From positions 1,302,001-1,366,000 of the forward strand of contig PUFA01000105.1 of the NCBI GenBank assembly GCA_003508835.1: DNA of 64,000 nucleotides, written 5' to 3'. The stretch is from Eonycteris spelaea (taxonomy: Eukaryota > Chordata > Mammalia > Chiroptera > Pteropodidae). Below, in pieces: positions 1 to 12,149 of this stretch; the first letter of the stretch is position 1; each line of letters opens with the position of its first letter. A program made the translations under genes and the position numbers. The notes below the pieces were generated by a model. It was not told the DNA's origin. It made no database searches and worked only from the letters and a program-made list of their open reading frames with translations.

Positions 1-1969
1 TGCAGGCGGTGTTAGTAACTAAACCAAACATGCTAAGGTAATTCTTAACTTCATTTAGACTAATACTGTTTTTTTTCTGTGTTTGTCATATGTCTTGAAA
101 CAATGCAAACATTCCTGCAATTTTTTGAAAATACCTTGACCTCATTACAATTTCTAGTGCTTTAGACTATAAGATTTCTCGTGACATTATATAAGCAAGT
201 TGAAAACAGTGTGTCATTATCAATTTGGAAATGATGTTAAAAGGATTTTGGATTGAATGAGGTTTATGTTCTTTATCAAGATCTGACTGAAGAAATGTGG
301 CCCTTGATTGATGAGTCTCTGATCTTCATGAAATAGTTCACCGATATAGATAGGTTTTTCTCTTATCAAAGCAATAGGAATAGAAAAAAATATGTTTTAA
401 GTTAAAATCATGAATTTTTCTTGAATCCAGATCTTTGTGTAAAGTTGAGGTAAAAAGAAGAAATCTTTTAAACAAGGCAAATGGACAAAAACAACAGCTT
501 CGGCAAAGATTTAAAATGAAGATTACGCAGGAGCAGACAGCATTTATTGAAGCTGGTTTTGTTTTGCATTATCTATTTGTAACAACAACCTCATAATGTA
601 GGTGTTACCATTGATATTTTACAGAGAGCCAAAGGAACCAGGTAAATAGAAAATAGTGGCTAAAGATTTTTATTTTAAGTAGAAGAATCATGCTTTATAA
701 TGCTATATACTGTTTACTATATAGTGGTTTCAACTAATTTCATAGACGATAATGCAACTAGATCGTGAAGTCTGTGTTATATGTGTAGCCTAACAGGAAA
801 ATTGCTTGATTAAGATCGTAGGTTACAATTATGTTTTGTCTATTTTTAAAAATCTCAATACCATATTAATTAATTAATTAATTAATTAATTAATTCTAAT
901 AAATTAGAATATTCCTGAAAGTATAATGAATTTTTACATTTGTATGTAGGTTTAATATGGCAATGTTTTTTTGTATTATTTCATGTACATAAATACATGT
1001 TAATCATTATTTCTATCATAACTATCATAGTTTAAATTTAAGTTGAACTTATTAAATAACCAGTAAGGTAGGAAGAAAGATTCCTAATATGATTTAAAGA
1101 CTGAGAAACTAATCTATCCTAAGTGAACACAAAACTGATTTGATCGACTGTGGTTAGTTCCATGTTAGGTTTTATAGTTCGGTTTCCATTTCTAAGTGGT
1201 CCATTAAAAGCCTATTTGAAGAAGTCAAAAAATAGTGCATGATGTACTTGGTCTTCAACATCGTCTAAGACACGGTGTATTAGCAGTTGGCTCATTAGAT
1301 TATGTGGGAAATGTTTGCCTTTTATTTGGAGAAAGATAATTTAAAATGAGCTATCTCACCTGGGAAAAACAAAGTTGTTTCCATTTCCTAAGACTTTATA
1401 TGTTTTAAACGAAGGGGTGATCAACATCAGAAAGTGTTAGCATCTGTCTTATTGGAAGGGTTATGCCTGAGAGCTGGCATAGATTATTAAGCCCCTTGGA
1501 CTACAAATAATATACTACATATAAGGAAATAATTTTTTTTTATAAATGTCTAGAAAAATATGAAATACTTTATAAGAGAAAGCAGAGTTTTACTGTGTGC
1601 TGTTTTTCAAGATACTGATTAAACATGAACAAGTCTATTCAGAGATTCTTAGATTCTGTTATTCAGAGATTCCTAGCAATGATAGGCACTGTTTCTGAAA
1701 GTTCTTACATTCTATGTTATTTAACATTTTAGGAAAACCGAAGCCTGATATTATTAATCTGATTGACTCCTGGGCTAGATACATTCAATCATAGCAAAGC
1801 TAGGAAACGCTTTAATACCCAGGAATAGCGAGGGGCCTTACCATAAGTACAACAGGATCTTGCTGTTGAATATTACAGGGTTAGGTCTAGCGTTTGCATT
1901 ATAAAATGCTGTCATCCTGCTGCCAGACTCCTTGTGTGTGAACCCTGACTGTATGACTTACTACTGGAT
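1..1969. other. Unique AT-rich non-coding stretch
   Basis: No gene and no confidently recognisable mobile element is visible. It is AT-rich and broken by stops in all frames. The only clear structure is the (ATTA)n tract at 865-895, listed separately. Very diverged repeats could be hidden here and would need a profile search. Confidence 0.6.
865..895. repeat. (ATTA)n microsatellite
   Basis: About eight perfect copies of the tetranucleotide ATTA/TTAA lie in an AT-rich setting. This is a simple repeat, likely to vary in length between individuals. Confidence 0.9.
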
Positions 1970-2115
1970 TAGTTTGAACTCTGGCTCTACCATTTACTGA
2001 GTGACCTTGGACAAGTTTTCTTCCATCCACATTTTATGACTCTTCAAAAAGGGGACCACATGAGCACCTCTTGCATAATGTTGTATGGGAGGGTAAAATG
2101 CTGATAAGACATGAA
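1970..2115 (+). repeat. MIR SINE fragment
   Basis: The stretch around 1975-2020 follows the MIR core order: a 'tctggctctaccatttactgag' type segment, then 'gtgaccttggacaagtt'. This is the tRNA-derived mammalian-wide SINE in sense orientation. It is much diverged in its 3' half. The identification rests on a recalled consensus. Confidence 0.7.
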
Positions 2116-2774
2116 GTTTTTAGTTCACGATACCATATATAAAGTACATAATACATGTTAATTATTATTTCTCTCAGTAAATATCATTGTTTAAATTTAA
2201 GTTGAACTTTAAATATTCATTGAAGACTGAATCACATTTAGATTAAGCATGTTGTCTGAAATATGTAGAATCTAGCATTCTCCAGTGTATATTACATGTA
2301 TCTATTCAATAAGGACTAATATCAGATATTAAAAGAAAAATATATAGAGTTGATAGCATGTCACACTTACCAACGTGTTGCAGAGTTAACCACATAAATC
2401 TGTAAGACTCAGTTACCTAGCTTGTAAAACGAGGATAATATTTGCTCTTTCAGAAAATTAGGGAATTCAGTTTGTTATAAATATTCAAATGATCTAATCA
2501 CACGAAAACACTTTGGAAAAGTGACAAATCGCTAAATTATGGTATCATTTCAAAAGTAAACATTCTATCTGTTTACAAATCTAAGTCTCTTGGCTAAATA
2601 CACACATTTGTTTTTAAATATTTATAAAATTTATAGTAACTATTGAGACTAAGAATATATCAGAACAATGAGGAAAAGGCTGCTTTGTTTTTAAACAATT
2701 ATGTGTCCCTTTTAAGCCTTCTTTTCCCTGACGAATCCTTAGAGTAATTGAAAAGATTGACGTGTCGAAGAATG

Positions 2775-3065
2775 ATTAGAATGTGTTGTGACAAGGACGT
2801 AAGATAAGTACACGTGGGTTGCATCCGTAAGGGCGAGACGATTGAATGAAGGCCTCATAGAGTCTTTGACACTTAATCTGGGTTTTGATGGATGAGTAGA
2901 GTTTGCCATTTGGACAAGGGAAAGAAAGTGTACGTGATAGGGGTCTGCGTGCACAGAGAATGGAGGTATGAAAGGACACAAGATGTGTCATAACTACAAA
3001 ATTGACATGTGGCGTAAATGAAGAATGAATGATAGGGAATCATTGGAGGTGAGACTAAAAAAGTA
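2775..3065 (-). repeat. L2 LINE fragment
   Basis: The plus strand reads as the reverse complement of the L2 3' region. It has a segment like 'ttgatggatgagtagagtttgcc' near 2890, then 'gcacagagaatggaggtatgaaagg' near 2950. Short open frames on the minus strand here are shadows of this dead element. Confidence 0.6.
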
Positions 3066-4850
3066 TTAGGACTAGAATTTAAAGATATTTCTAAGGCCTG
3101 CTAAGCGGATCGCCTTTCTAGACCATGGAGGGTTCCTAAAATTACCACGAGCCGTGGTCACTTGGCTGATTTTGATGGAAGTCCCAGGGTCAGAGTAAGA
3201 TTTTTGCTGGTCCTAATCCCTAATTGGCCCCTTCCCTCCTCCATATGTAATTCAAAATAAAAATCAGTGTGAAATGAGTGTAAGGGATTTCAGTGAAGTC
3301 CTGCCTTTTTTCTCCCTATGATGTCTACTTTGATTTGATTTTTTCTGAAAAAAAGAAAAATACAAAATTCTCTGAGTTTTTTTATCTTCACCGTGTGGGT
3401 GCCTCTAGTTTGCTTGTGTTCTAAGCACGTTTCATCTCTTGTAATGTTGCACTAAATTTTTAATCTTTGATATAATGGCTTGGTGAATACATTCACATTT
3501 TATAGTTTGCCTATTTAAATGAGAATACGGACTGATATAATTTTGTATTACAAACTATATGACAGGAAATCTCTAAGAAAAATAGGGATGTTTTGAACAT
3601 AAGGACTTACACAAATTTGAAAGTTTTCCTTTTAGTCCACAAACACAGGAAACATGATTTAATTTCCATACTGTAACAGATCGCAATACTTCTCAATGTT
3701 TGCATTGAGTTTCTTTGAAATAACATTTTTCTTTAAAATTCATGCACCATTTGTGTGTCATTCTCATAATAAAATCCACTCATCTATGAAAAGCCAGGTT
3801 AAGCATCATAAGACCCTATTTGCTTCCATTTAAAAATAATATTTCAAATGCTTATCGAAAAACTTATGTGTTGGGAATTTGTAAAGAAACCGCTACATCT
3901 CTAGTGGCATGAGCGTTCCACAGTGCTGCCCGATACATTTGCCCCTTGAGCAACGTTGAAAAAGCTAATTCGCCTTCCTCAGTTTTGAACTGTAGTAGTT
4001 GTGGTTTTCTTTACATTTAATGAGCGAGTAGTCTGAATGGAACAGTTTTGTTCATCCAGTGTATTCGTATATAAAATGTGAGAGGGGATATTTGAGTGTT
4101 AGTGAGTCCTATGCAGAATTCAAGTAATTATTAACTAGTATTTTTATTAACTGTAATTTTTGAGAAGAGTGATTGTAAACCTACATAATGTGTAGGCTGT
4201 CGTACTTAATGTTTATAAGATTTTAACGTTTCCTTACACGAATAGTTTTTTAAGTTCTTCTCACCTATAACTACCATGGGAAAGGAAAGTTTTCTGGCAA
4301 AATATTAATAAAATAATCACTTATTTTTAATAGAAAAAATAATACTAAATTTATAGAAATATTTTCTCATATTTTCAATAAGATCTACTTGTATAAAGGA
4401 AAAATCTAAATCGAATGCCATTCAGTTTACTACCATCAAGTAGTAAATGTATGTTTCTGTTTTCACAAATGTACTTAGTTCAAAAAAGTATAAGACGATA
4501 AAAATACATACATAAATTCCAGTTAAATTCAGAAAATAAGATTAAGAATTTAAGATATTTCTTCAAGATAACTTAGCTATTAGGTCTTAGAGGTGACCTG
4601 TTAGACTCTGAAGCCCAGGATCTTACACACTGTTCACTACTGACATCACAAATTAGATTGAATTTTCTTAAAAATAAAAAACTTGAGTCTCTAACCATTT
4701 GGAGTGAAGTTAGAGCTCCAAAATAGAAGACAACACACATATTTCCTATATTCCTGCTCATAGGGAGGAACAACTACAAATATAATGGCAAACTGCAAAC
4801 AATCGCAAGATGTTACCTTTCTTGCTATATTATAAAACTTAATATCACTT
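3066..4850. other. Unique AT-rich non-coding stretch
   Basis: No coding frame of note and no clear transposon. The GC-richer patch at 3100-3240 and the segment at 3890-4010 look like ordinary unique sequence. Nothing here supports a function. Confidence 0.5.
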
Positions 4851-4854
4851 ATTC

Positions 4855-4985
4855 AGTACATCTCTATGAAATCACCTCTTCCAGATGTTCCCTACTGTGT
4901 TAGGCAATGGTGATTCAAAGACAAATATTGAAGGCTCACATGTCACAGCTGAAGTGTAATCAACCAAGGACAGACAGTATGGTGT
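4855..4985 (-). repeat. Diverged L2/MIR 3' fragment
   Basis: A segment near 4885-4925 ('gtgttaggcaatggtgattcaaagac') resembles the antisense L2 tail region ('...ggcactgggattca...'). It is too diverged to separate L2 from MIR. Confidence 0.4.
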
Positions 4986-4999
4986 CCGCACAGTGTAAG

Positions 5000-7117
5000 G
5001 AACACATGCTTCTTTCTTCAGTTCTGTCCTCTCCAAGGACTTTCTATCTAGAGGTTCGTGGTAGCTACTCTATTTCTGCTGAAATATTTCCATCCAAGCT
5101 ATTGGGAAGGGGAGGAAAGGAGAAAGGGAGGGCAGGATTACTCTCTAGGGTTCAACCTAGGAAGTTGTACACATCAATTTCCTTCATATCCGTTTGGCCA
5201 GGACTTGGTCACGTGAGTTTACATACCTACAACGAGGTTGAGAAATACAGTCTTTAGCTGTGTGTACATCGAAAGGTAGAGGTTCTATCACTGACGCAAG
5301 AAAAGCTACAACAAAATTATTATCTTATAGTACTTATGAAGACCAAATACAATGCACTTAAGAGTCTCCAGAAAGTTTGAAGAGAAACAAAATTATAATA
5401 TTATAAAATATTTAAATATAGGCCAAGTGCATTGGTATTTCTCTTTATATCTTAGTATTGCTGACCTCTGGTTTTGAGCTAAGAATGCTAGAATGAAAAA
5501 AAAGGCAGTCTTTCTAGTTTTGTTCATTAAATACTTATGAGATTATTTTGGTGATAGTTCTTCAAAAGTGTAAAAAAAAAAAGCCTATTTCGTAGGGTAA
5601 GAAATTGACAGTATGCTTAAGATAGAAGAGAGAATTGGAAAAATTGATTCCATGGCAAATAATGACAATCTGAACGGATTGTGTGAGATCCCCGAATGCT
5701 AGGATTTGTGTGAGATCCCCGAATGCCCAGTGCATTGGTTGGAAAATAATCTCATGATATTAAGTGTCCTTTGAGGTTAACTGCCAACTAATTAAATGAT
5801 CGCCTTCATGAATCAGACTATATTTCATGTGCTTTGTATACATTATCATGTGCACAATCTATTTTTTTTCTTTCTCTTATATTTGTCTTCATCTGTGTCT
5901 GTATATATCCGTTTCGTTAAAAGTGGCCAAAACTGAAACATGATTCTATTGGTATCGCTTTAGCCAGAATTGCTATTTGAATAGAATAAATAATGGATAG
6001 CAGTTTCTGTTATAGAACCGCACAATTGGAACATAATTGGATGAAAATACATTTCAAGTGTGCAGGCAAGATATGGTATCAAAGTATAAAGTTTAACAAT
6101 GCTATAATAAATTGACTTTTTGGATTAGGCTAACAAGCTGGTTCTAATAATGGTCATAAAATTATAAAATAGCATTTACTTCCTTATGAGTTAATAAAGT
6201 GCATTTATTTTTTGAGCCAAAATATATTGAGTTGACCAAAAGATAAATAAATTGTGGCCCACATAGTAAATAAAGTTTACACAGTTGAACAAATCTGAAG
6301 AAAAGTAATTATACCCTTTGATCTTATGATCATGATATATGGAACTGAGATATTGCTCTATAGAAGTGATGCCTAAATCATATAATTAATTGGGCTTATT
6401 CTGGGAATGTCTCCAGGTACAACTCTAAACTTCTTCAGTCAGGATCATTAGAAGCTATTCTAGTTTAAATCTAGTTCTCCTGATATCCAGTTAAGTTTCA
6501 GTATGTCACAAAGCTACCAGGTGAAATGTTTGGTTTAGTTTTCAAAATGGGGAAAATAGCCCCATATTAGTAGTCATTTAAATGAAAAAAAGAAATGTGA
6601 GTTATTCTTCTGATAGGTCAGAAAATGTGTTTTTAATAAGCATATTTATGCAAGAATGTTTTATATTTTGTTCATTACATGTATACAGATATGTGTACTA
6701 ATTAGATAGCGTTACTCTAGCAAAATCAGACAGACGTTCATTTTGAACTCTTTGTTTCCAGTTTGTTTCTAAATGTCCATGTTTAGAAGTACATCAGACA
6801 CATTGAAGAAAATATGAGAAGTTTACTGATTAGTCTTCATATTTCTTTTCTCCTCAACTCCCATACATTTTGTAGACTTTTTGGCTGCAGATTTTTTTTT
6901 GCCATGCATCGTTCTCTTAAATGATCAATAAAGATATCATGGTGGTCTTTGTCATCATCAACAGAAATAGCTTTTGTTCCATTAAAATGCTGTACCAATA
7001 TACGGTTATTCCTTCATCACTATTCCTAGAGAAGCGATCATGCATACGACATAATTCTGATTCAAACCTTTTATGTTTTTACTTAAAGGAACGCATTTTT
7101 TTTTTCCTCCCCTGACC
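5000..7117. other. Unique AT-rich non-coding stretch
   Basis: There is an open frame of 116 codons at 4907-5257 on the plus strand, but its product has no recognisable domain and it begins inside an L2/MIR-like fragment, so I do not call it. The rest is AT-rich with frequent stops. A short direct duplication at 5676-5726 is listed separately. Confidence 0.5.
5676..5726. repeat. Direct tandem duplication, 2 copies, about 26 bp
   Basis: The copies at 5676-5699 and 5702-5726 are identical except for one extra T in the second. The high identity in a region of neutral-looking DNA indicates a recent local duplication. Confidence 0.85.
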
Positions 7118-7480
7118 TTTTTTTTTTTTTTTTTTACCTCTCTCTCCCCTGAGCTTGCTCTCCCTTTCCCTCTCGCTCTTTGCTTTTCTCACCATGGTCC
7201 CACCAAGAAGAAATTGCCGGTATCCCAAGAAAGGCATTCTATTCAGCCCAGTTGTCTCCGAGTTTGATAAGGAGCTTTAATAAACTATGCGGCAAGAGTA
7301 AAAATTAAGTTGTTTAATTATAGCTGATGAGTCTGTGCGGAGCCACAGTGGGGTAGCTTCTGCCACGGGGCTAGATTTAAGAGGAGGTACACAGTGCTGC
7401 ACCGAGAGGATGCGTTTTTTGTTTTTGTTTTTGTTTTTTTTTTTGTTTTTGTCAAAAGTTCCAGGTATTTTGCTTTTCAT
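7118..7480. other. GC-richer block bounded by a poly-T and a (T5G)n tract; origin unknown
   Basis: An 18-T run (7118-7135) is followed by a pyrimidine-rich stretch and about 250 bp of non-repetitive, GC-richer sequence with several CpGs. It ends in a (TTTTTG)n-like tract at 7415-7452. An AATAAA hexamer lies near 7280. The bounding T-rich tracts could be antisense tails of retroposed sequence on the minus strand. A conserved non-coding element is the alternative. I recognise neither a gene nor a repeat family. Confidence 0.3.
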
Positions 7481-8550
7481 AAAATAAATAATTTTTATAG
7501 GTTATATTTACTAGGAAGTGTGTTATAACTCAACAGAATTTCCGCTGTGTGTTCTCAACATCTGAGTTTAGAAATTCACAGCCTCTGTTTGGGACCTGGG
7601 AGATGGAGGAATCATCAGCACCCTGGCAGTTTGCATCATTTGACCATCTCTTGCCCCTTGATACCCACTCACTACCTGACGACTTGCTGTTCATAGCTGT
7701 GGTCAGTTGTAATAGTATATGTGTGTTATTAAAGTAAAATCGCTAAAGTGTGAAATATCCCAAAAGATATTTGTGGACAGATGGAGTCCATTGCCTTTTC
7801 GATATAGCATTCCCTGCTGTATTTTGTAGTTCATAATTTTAGCCTATGGATTTAGTTGTTAATGAAATCAATGTAGCGAGCGTCCTTGAACAACAGAAAG
7901 GGCATATGTCATGAATGATTGCCTTGTACCTGTTCAGTGAAATTGACTAGATTTATTATTTTCCTATGTATTTAGGCCAGGAGTAGAAATATTGTATTTC
8001 TTTGAATGCATAGAAGTTTCTAAATTGATCATCCATTTTTAGCCAGATTTCAAACCATCAAGCAGATGAATCCCCTTTTATAATTCTTCCTTTGCATCTT
8101 GAATTTTCAGACAGGCAGTGATTATTAGAAAATACTTCACTGTATTTAATATCTACTGAACAAATTCCATGCATTGGTGCTGAGTTTGCCCTCTGGAGAA
8201 ATAGAGAAATATACTTCCTTGTCCATATGATAATCACACACTCAAAAGCATTTATTATACTTTCTGTTTTATAAGCCAAACATTCACCATTAAATTGAAT
8301 AGTATGCATGGACATTTTTTATTTTCATTTTTAGTAATTATAAAGTTGTTTCCCTTCATAAGATTTTTCTAAAGAGATTATTTTGTTTGGAAGTAAAGCT
8401 ATAAGAAATACTCAGCTTAGAAAAAAAAATGCACATAGAGGAAGAGATATTGCTTGTGATTTCATCGTCCTGTGATAAACATGGGTATTTGCATTGGCAC
8501 TTAAAGTTATTATTGTTTTTAATTTTGTACTATAACTGATTAGGTTCCCA
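7481..8550. other. Unique AT-rich non-coding stretch
   Basis: No gene or recognisable transposon. The small open frames (for example 7549-7737 plus and 8058-8315 minus) show no domain and no splice-site context. Confidence 0.5.
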
Positions 8551-9535
8551 GGGCACAGACCTGAAATTTGCGTGCGGGAGATTTGTTAGGGAGTGTTCTT
8601 CAGATCCACACCCCTCAGGGGGGAGGAAAGCAGGACTGGGCAGAGGGAGAAGCTGGCTTGAATTTTCCTCACTATTCCTTCTTAGCTTTCAGCAGTGCCT
8701 CTTTCCAGACCTCGGGACTGCAGATTTCTGGGTATTCTTCGCCTTCATCCACCAACAAATAACCTCTCTCTTCTATTCAGTGAAGAGTCGAGAGCAGTCC
8801 CTTTCTCTGACCCTCACCCTTGCATGACAGTCTAAGTCTGCCTCGTATTCGCCCATTGCCTAAGCCACCACGCAGGGTCCGGTGTTGCCTTGCATGGTGA
8901 CGGTGCTCAGCATCGTATCTCTGCAGGACTCAGGATGCAAGTACGGCTTTTGCTCTTCTATCAGGGGCAAATGGTTTTGTTTACTGTCAGTTTAAGGGGA
9001 GGAGGCTGGTTTCTTTCTCCTCTTCCAGAGGCATCAGTCCTTAGTCGAGTGTCAGCTCAGGGACTGGCCAGAGGAGGTGGAATTCATTACCCCTCCTTCA
9101 AGGGAGGGTTGTTTTTTTTGTCCTTGTTCAGAGCAGGGTCTCATCGGACTCAGAAGCTTGTTCCATAGTCCCTCTTCCAGCAGCAGACAGCTCTTTCTTG
9201 TACGAGCCAAGGATACAGAGCATGCATGAGCAGGTATCCTGGCTGTCCCAGACCGTTCGTCACTCCACACCTTGTACTCACGCAGGGTCTGGAGCTCACA
9301 CATGCCTCCCTGGGTATTCTGCCTTCATCGCCAAACCTTGTCAGGCCTTTCATGAGGCATCAGGCAAGGACTCTCTCAAGTCTCCCTCTGCAGCCTCAAG
9401 CTGTTCTGTGTGCAGCCAGTGGAAACCTGGGGAAAAAGAGCTGGTGAACGGATGTGGAATCTCTTTGTCTCTGGGACTCTTACTGGTTCAGAACTGTCAT
9501 CTGTCCCATACTCAACCTGTAAAAGTTTGTCATCA
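8550..9535. repeat. Unclassified 1-kb GC-richer block with internal direct repeats
   Basis: This kilobase is clearly richer in G+C than its flanks and has repeated motifs. A 'ctgggtattct..gccttcatc' word occurs at 8728-8750 and 9310-9330. A looser version occurs at about 8839-8860. A 'cacgcagggtc' word occurs at about 8869 and 9280. 'cctcttccag'-like words occur near 8698, 9017 and 9168. This pattern suits a decayed LTR or L1 5'-UTR-type promoter region with degenerate tandem units. Several overlapping open frames occur, up to 135 codons, in different frames and both strands, as expected of GC-rich non-coding DNA. I cannot name the family. Confidence 0.4.
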
Positions 9536-11700
9536 TGTATGTAGTGCTTTTAAAACTCATTTTTATGCTAGCATCTTTTCTTTCCTTGAAACTAGTGCTT
9601 GCTAATATGAAGGGAGAAAGACTAAAAGGAGGGAGGCCATCTGGTGAATTGTTGTTGGGTGGGAAAAAAAATCCCGGAACCCTAAGATTGCTTTCTAGAA
9701 AGAAGTGGCAAAGCTTTGTGTTGGTGACTTATAGAAGGTAAAGCAGAAGTTGAAGCATGGATGAATGGTAAGGTCATGGTCAAGACTGAGGTGACTTCTG
9801 ATGGGTGCTTTAGAGGAATGAGATGATCTTTTCAACTCTATTAACTGTACTGTTTACTTAATATGAAGTTATAATTTCTTACCTATATTATAATTATATA
9901 TTTTTATCTAAAACTGACTCCTTTCTTGCATGGAAATTTGTCGTCATTATGAGCAAGTATTGATGAACCATGAGATATAAAGATGGAATATGTATTTTTG
10001 ACAGTATAAAATAAATATTTGGACTATTTGTATTTTTTCTTTTATTTTTGTTTTACATTTGTGTTTCCATATGAACAGAAGTTTAGATGTGGTATCCGGG
10101 TCTAAAATTTTATAGTTGTTTCATGTGATCGTAAGTTTACTGAAGAATGTTTACCTTAAAGAGAAGCTCTACATGTTACAGGAGTCTTCAAAATGATTCC
10201 ATCTATGTCCTTTTTCCAATATCAGTAATTTTATATTTTTCGAGTACTATTGTAAGTAAATCTGAACATGTGGGAGGAATATGAGGCATATGCTATTTTT
10301 GAGGATGTACACGTGTAGTTTGGAAATAGTAAAAAGCATTTCACTGTCCCCTTATTCTAATTAATACAATAGTGTTTGTCAAAGTGTGTAGAGAAAGATG
10401 TAACATTTTTATTTTTTTAAAAACAAGACATTTTATTTGAAAATGGATGAAAACTGTTTTAGAATAATCACTTTCTCCCTTACTAAACTCAGTGTTAGTT
10501 AATTGTACTTGATTTACCTTTAGTCAGTCACCACTTAACATTTTTTTCCTACGATTCTGTTGTCAGGTCCTAAATTCCAATTCGTGTGAAGGGCAGCTGT
10601 CACTCAAGAGAACCGCTCCTCCCCCACTGCTGGTTTAAGCTAAAATACGGAGAGTCCAATCTGTCCTGGTTTTTCATGTTTCTTGTCATAGGTGTGACTT
10701 CATTGTACATATATTTCCTAATCATCTCAATTATTCGTGGTGCCAGAACCTATACAGCAGATGGTATTTATGTAGGTGAACTTGACTCAGCCAGGGCAGG
10801 GCTCTGGATAATTTCCAGTTGGTTCAGTGGTGGAGAAACAGAAGGGAAAGAGAGGGAGGGCCGAGGGAGGGAACGTGAATTGAGGGAGAGGATCGGAGAG
10901 AAAGAGTCACTGTTGTCCTTTCTGGGTACAGGATGACGTGCCTGCTCCCGGTAGTGTGGGTGCTCTTGGGGGCTGGGGTCAGGTTGCTGATGTATCATGT
11001 ATGAGGATATCACAGTAAAGAAATGAATGTATGACGTACTTGCCAGCTGAGCTTAGCTACTCTGTTCATATTTAATTAAAAATGTTTCTCATTTCTCCTT
11101 TCACATTTCATGTCCTGATGCAAGTCCAATACCTTAAGTTCTTAAGATTGCTGTGGATTTCTAAGAGCCTAACGCTGTCATAATCATGGCCATGTTTTAT
11201 TTCTATTTTACAGAATTCATTTAATATATTGACCTCGAGGTAGAACCAGGGCCTTTGATTTCCAATCACCCGCAATGCATAAAGTAAACAAAATGTCACT
11301 CACAGAAAGGCAGGGGAATGGACCCAACTTCATGAAAATACGGTGGGCCAGGAGGTTTTATAGTACAAATCAAACAGCTTAAAATTGAATATCAGACATC
11401 TGTTTTAAAAAATAGTTTCTACTTTATTTTCTGCTAAATAAGTGTCCAGACTCAACTTGGCTCTCTCTTCAACACTAAATTGCCATGTATTGCATATTTA
11501 AATGAAGTTAATGATAGATTTTATTTTCTTTAATAGGAAAACGTTCTAAACCAATTCTCTCCGCTTCCAAATGAAGACATTTTTCAAATCAAGCTGTTCT
11601 CTCTCTAAGATGAAATCTGGCGATATACCTGTTTTATTTTTCAATATTTTTGAGTTGTGATGTAATAGCTAAGAGTCTGCCTGATATAATATCCTGATAA
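9536..11700. other. Mostly unique non-coding stretch with a purine-rich tract
   Basis: The notable part is 10586-10990. It holds a 116-codon plus-strand frame whose C-terminal third is encoded by a purine-rich (GAGGGA)-like tract at 10830-10907, so the low-complexity tail is not evidence of a protein. No domain, splice context or repeat family is recognised. Confidence 0.4.
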
Positions 11701-11714
11701 GCAACTAATCCTGA

Positions 11715-11840
11715 TTTCTCTAATCTGTAAAATAGAGATAATAATAGAATCCATTTCATAGGGTGGGTATGAAGCTTAAAGGAGTTAATTCTGGTAAAGT
11801 GCATATGGTGGCACCTGGCTTAACACTCAGTTAAAATGAC
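11715..11840 (+). repeat. MIR SINE fragment (3' half)
   Basis: The order 'ctgtaaaatagagataataatag', 'catagggtgggtatgaagcttaaaggag' and 'gcacctggcttaacac' follows the MIR 3' half in sense orientation, with the usual old-repeat divergence. Confidence 0.75.
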
Positions 11841-11919
11841 CTGTTACTGAATCCCATGTGAGTTTTTGCCGGAAACTGAAGAATGCCGGTTATTACAGAA
11901 GAGAGAGCTACGTAGTGAA

Positions 11920-12141
11920 TTAGGAACATTCGAAATCCAAATAACCAATGTTAATGCCATTGGCTTGAATTCCTGTGAGTTGAAATGTGCCACCTAAAAC
12001 TGAATTGGCTATTTCCGAATTAAGTTTAGTGATAGATTCTCTTGCCAGACTAAAGGAAGAACTAATGTCGATATATGCTTGAGGATTCTTTCGGGAAAAC
12101 AGGTATAAGAGTGAAAGGGCATTAATTTCCAAGTCCTGCAA
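11920..12141 (-). other. Possible coding remnant or exon, unidentified (73 codons)
   Basis: The minus-strand frame encodes a 73-residue sequence with a balanced, protein-like composition: a Leu/Ser-rich start, a central KLNSEIANS segment and an FQLTGIQANGI segment before the stop. It does not have the Lys/Asn/Ile/Phe skew of AT-rich chance frames. Just inside the ATG the minus strand reads 'ttcgatttgcag', a weak 3' splice-site match. I do not recognise the product, and there is no partner exon or clear donor. A chance frame is still the more likely explanation. Confidence 0.15.
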
Positions 12142-12149
12142 ATCGAAGC

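Noticed and set aside
865..895. CRISPR-like or regularly spaced repeat arrays
   Set aside because: All short repeats in the window are microsatellites or two-copy duplications. There are no repeat-spacer arrays, and the genome is mammalian.
7118..7452. Processed gene retrocopy between T-rich tracts
   Set aside because: No recognisable coding sequence of any parent gene is present, so it is reported only as an unknown block.
9198..9605. 135-codon plus-strand frame
   Set aside because: It is one of several overlapping frames on both strands in a GC-rich repeated block, which is expected by chance.
10586..10936. 116-codon plus-strand frame with an apparent hydrophobic segment and charged tail
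   Set aside because: The charged tail is encoded by a purine-rich low-complexity tract. There is no start context or homology that I can recognise.
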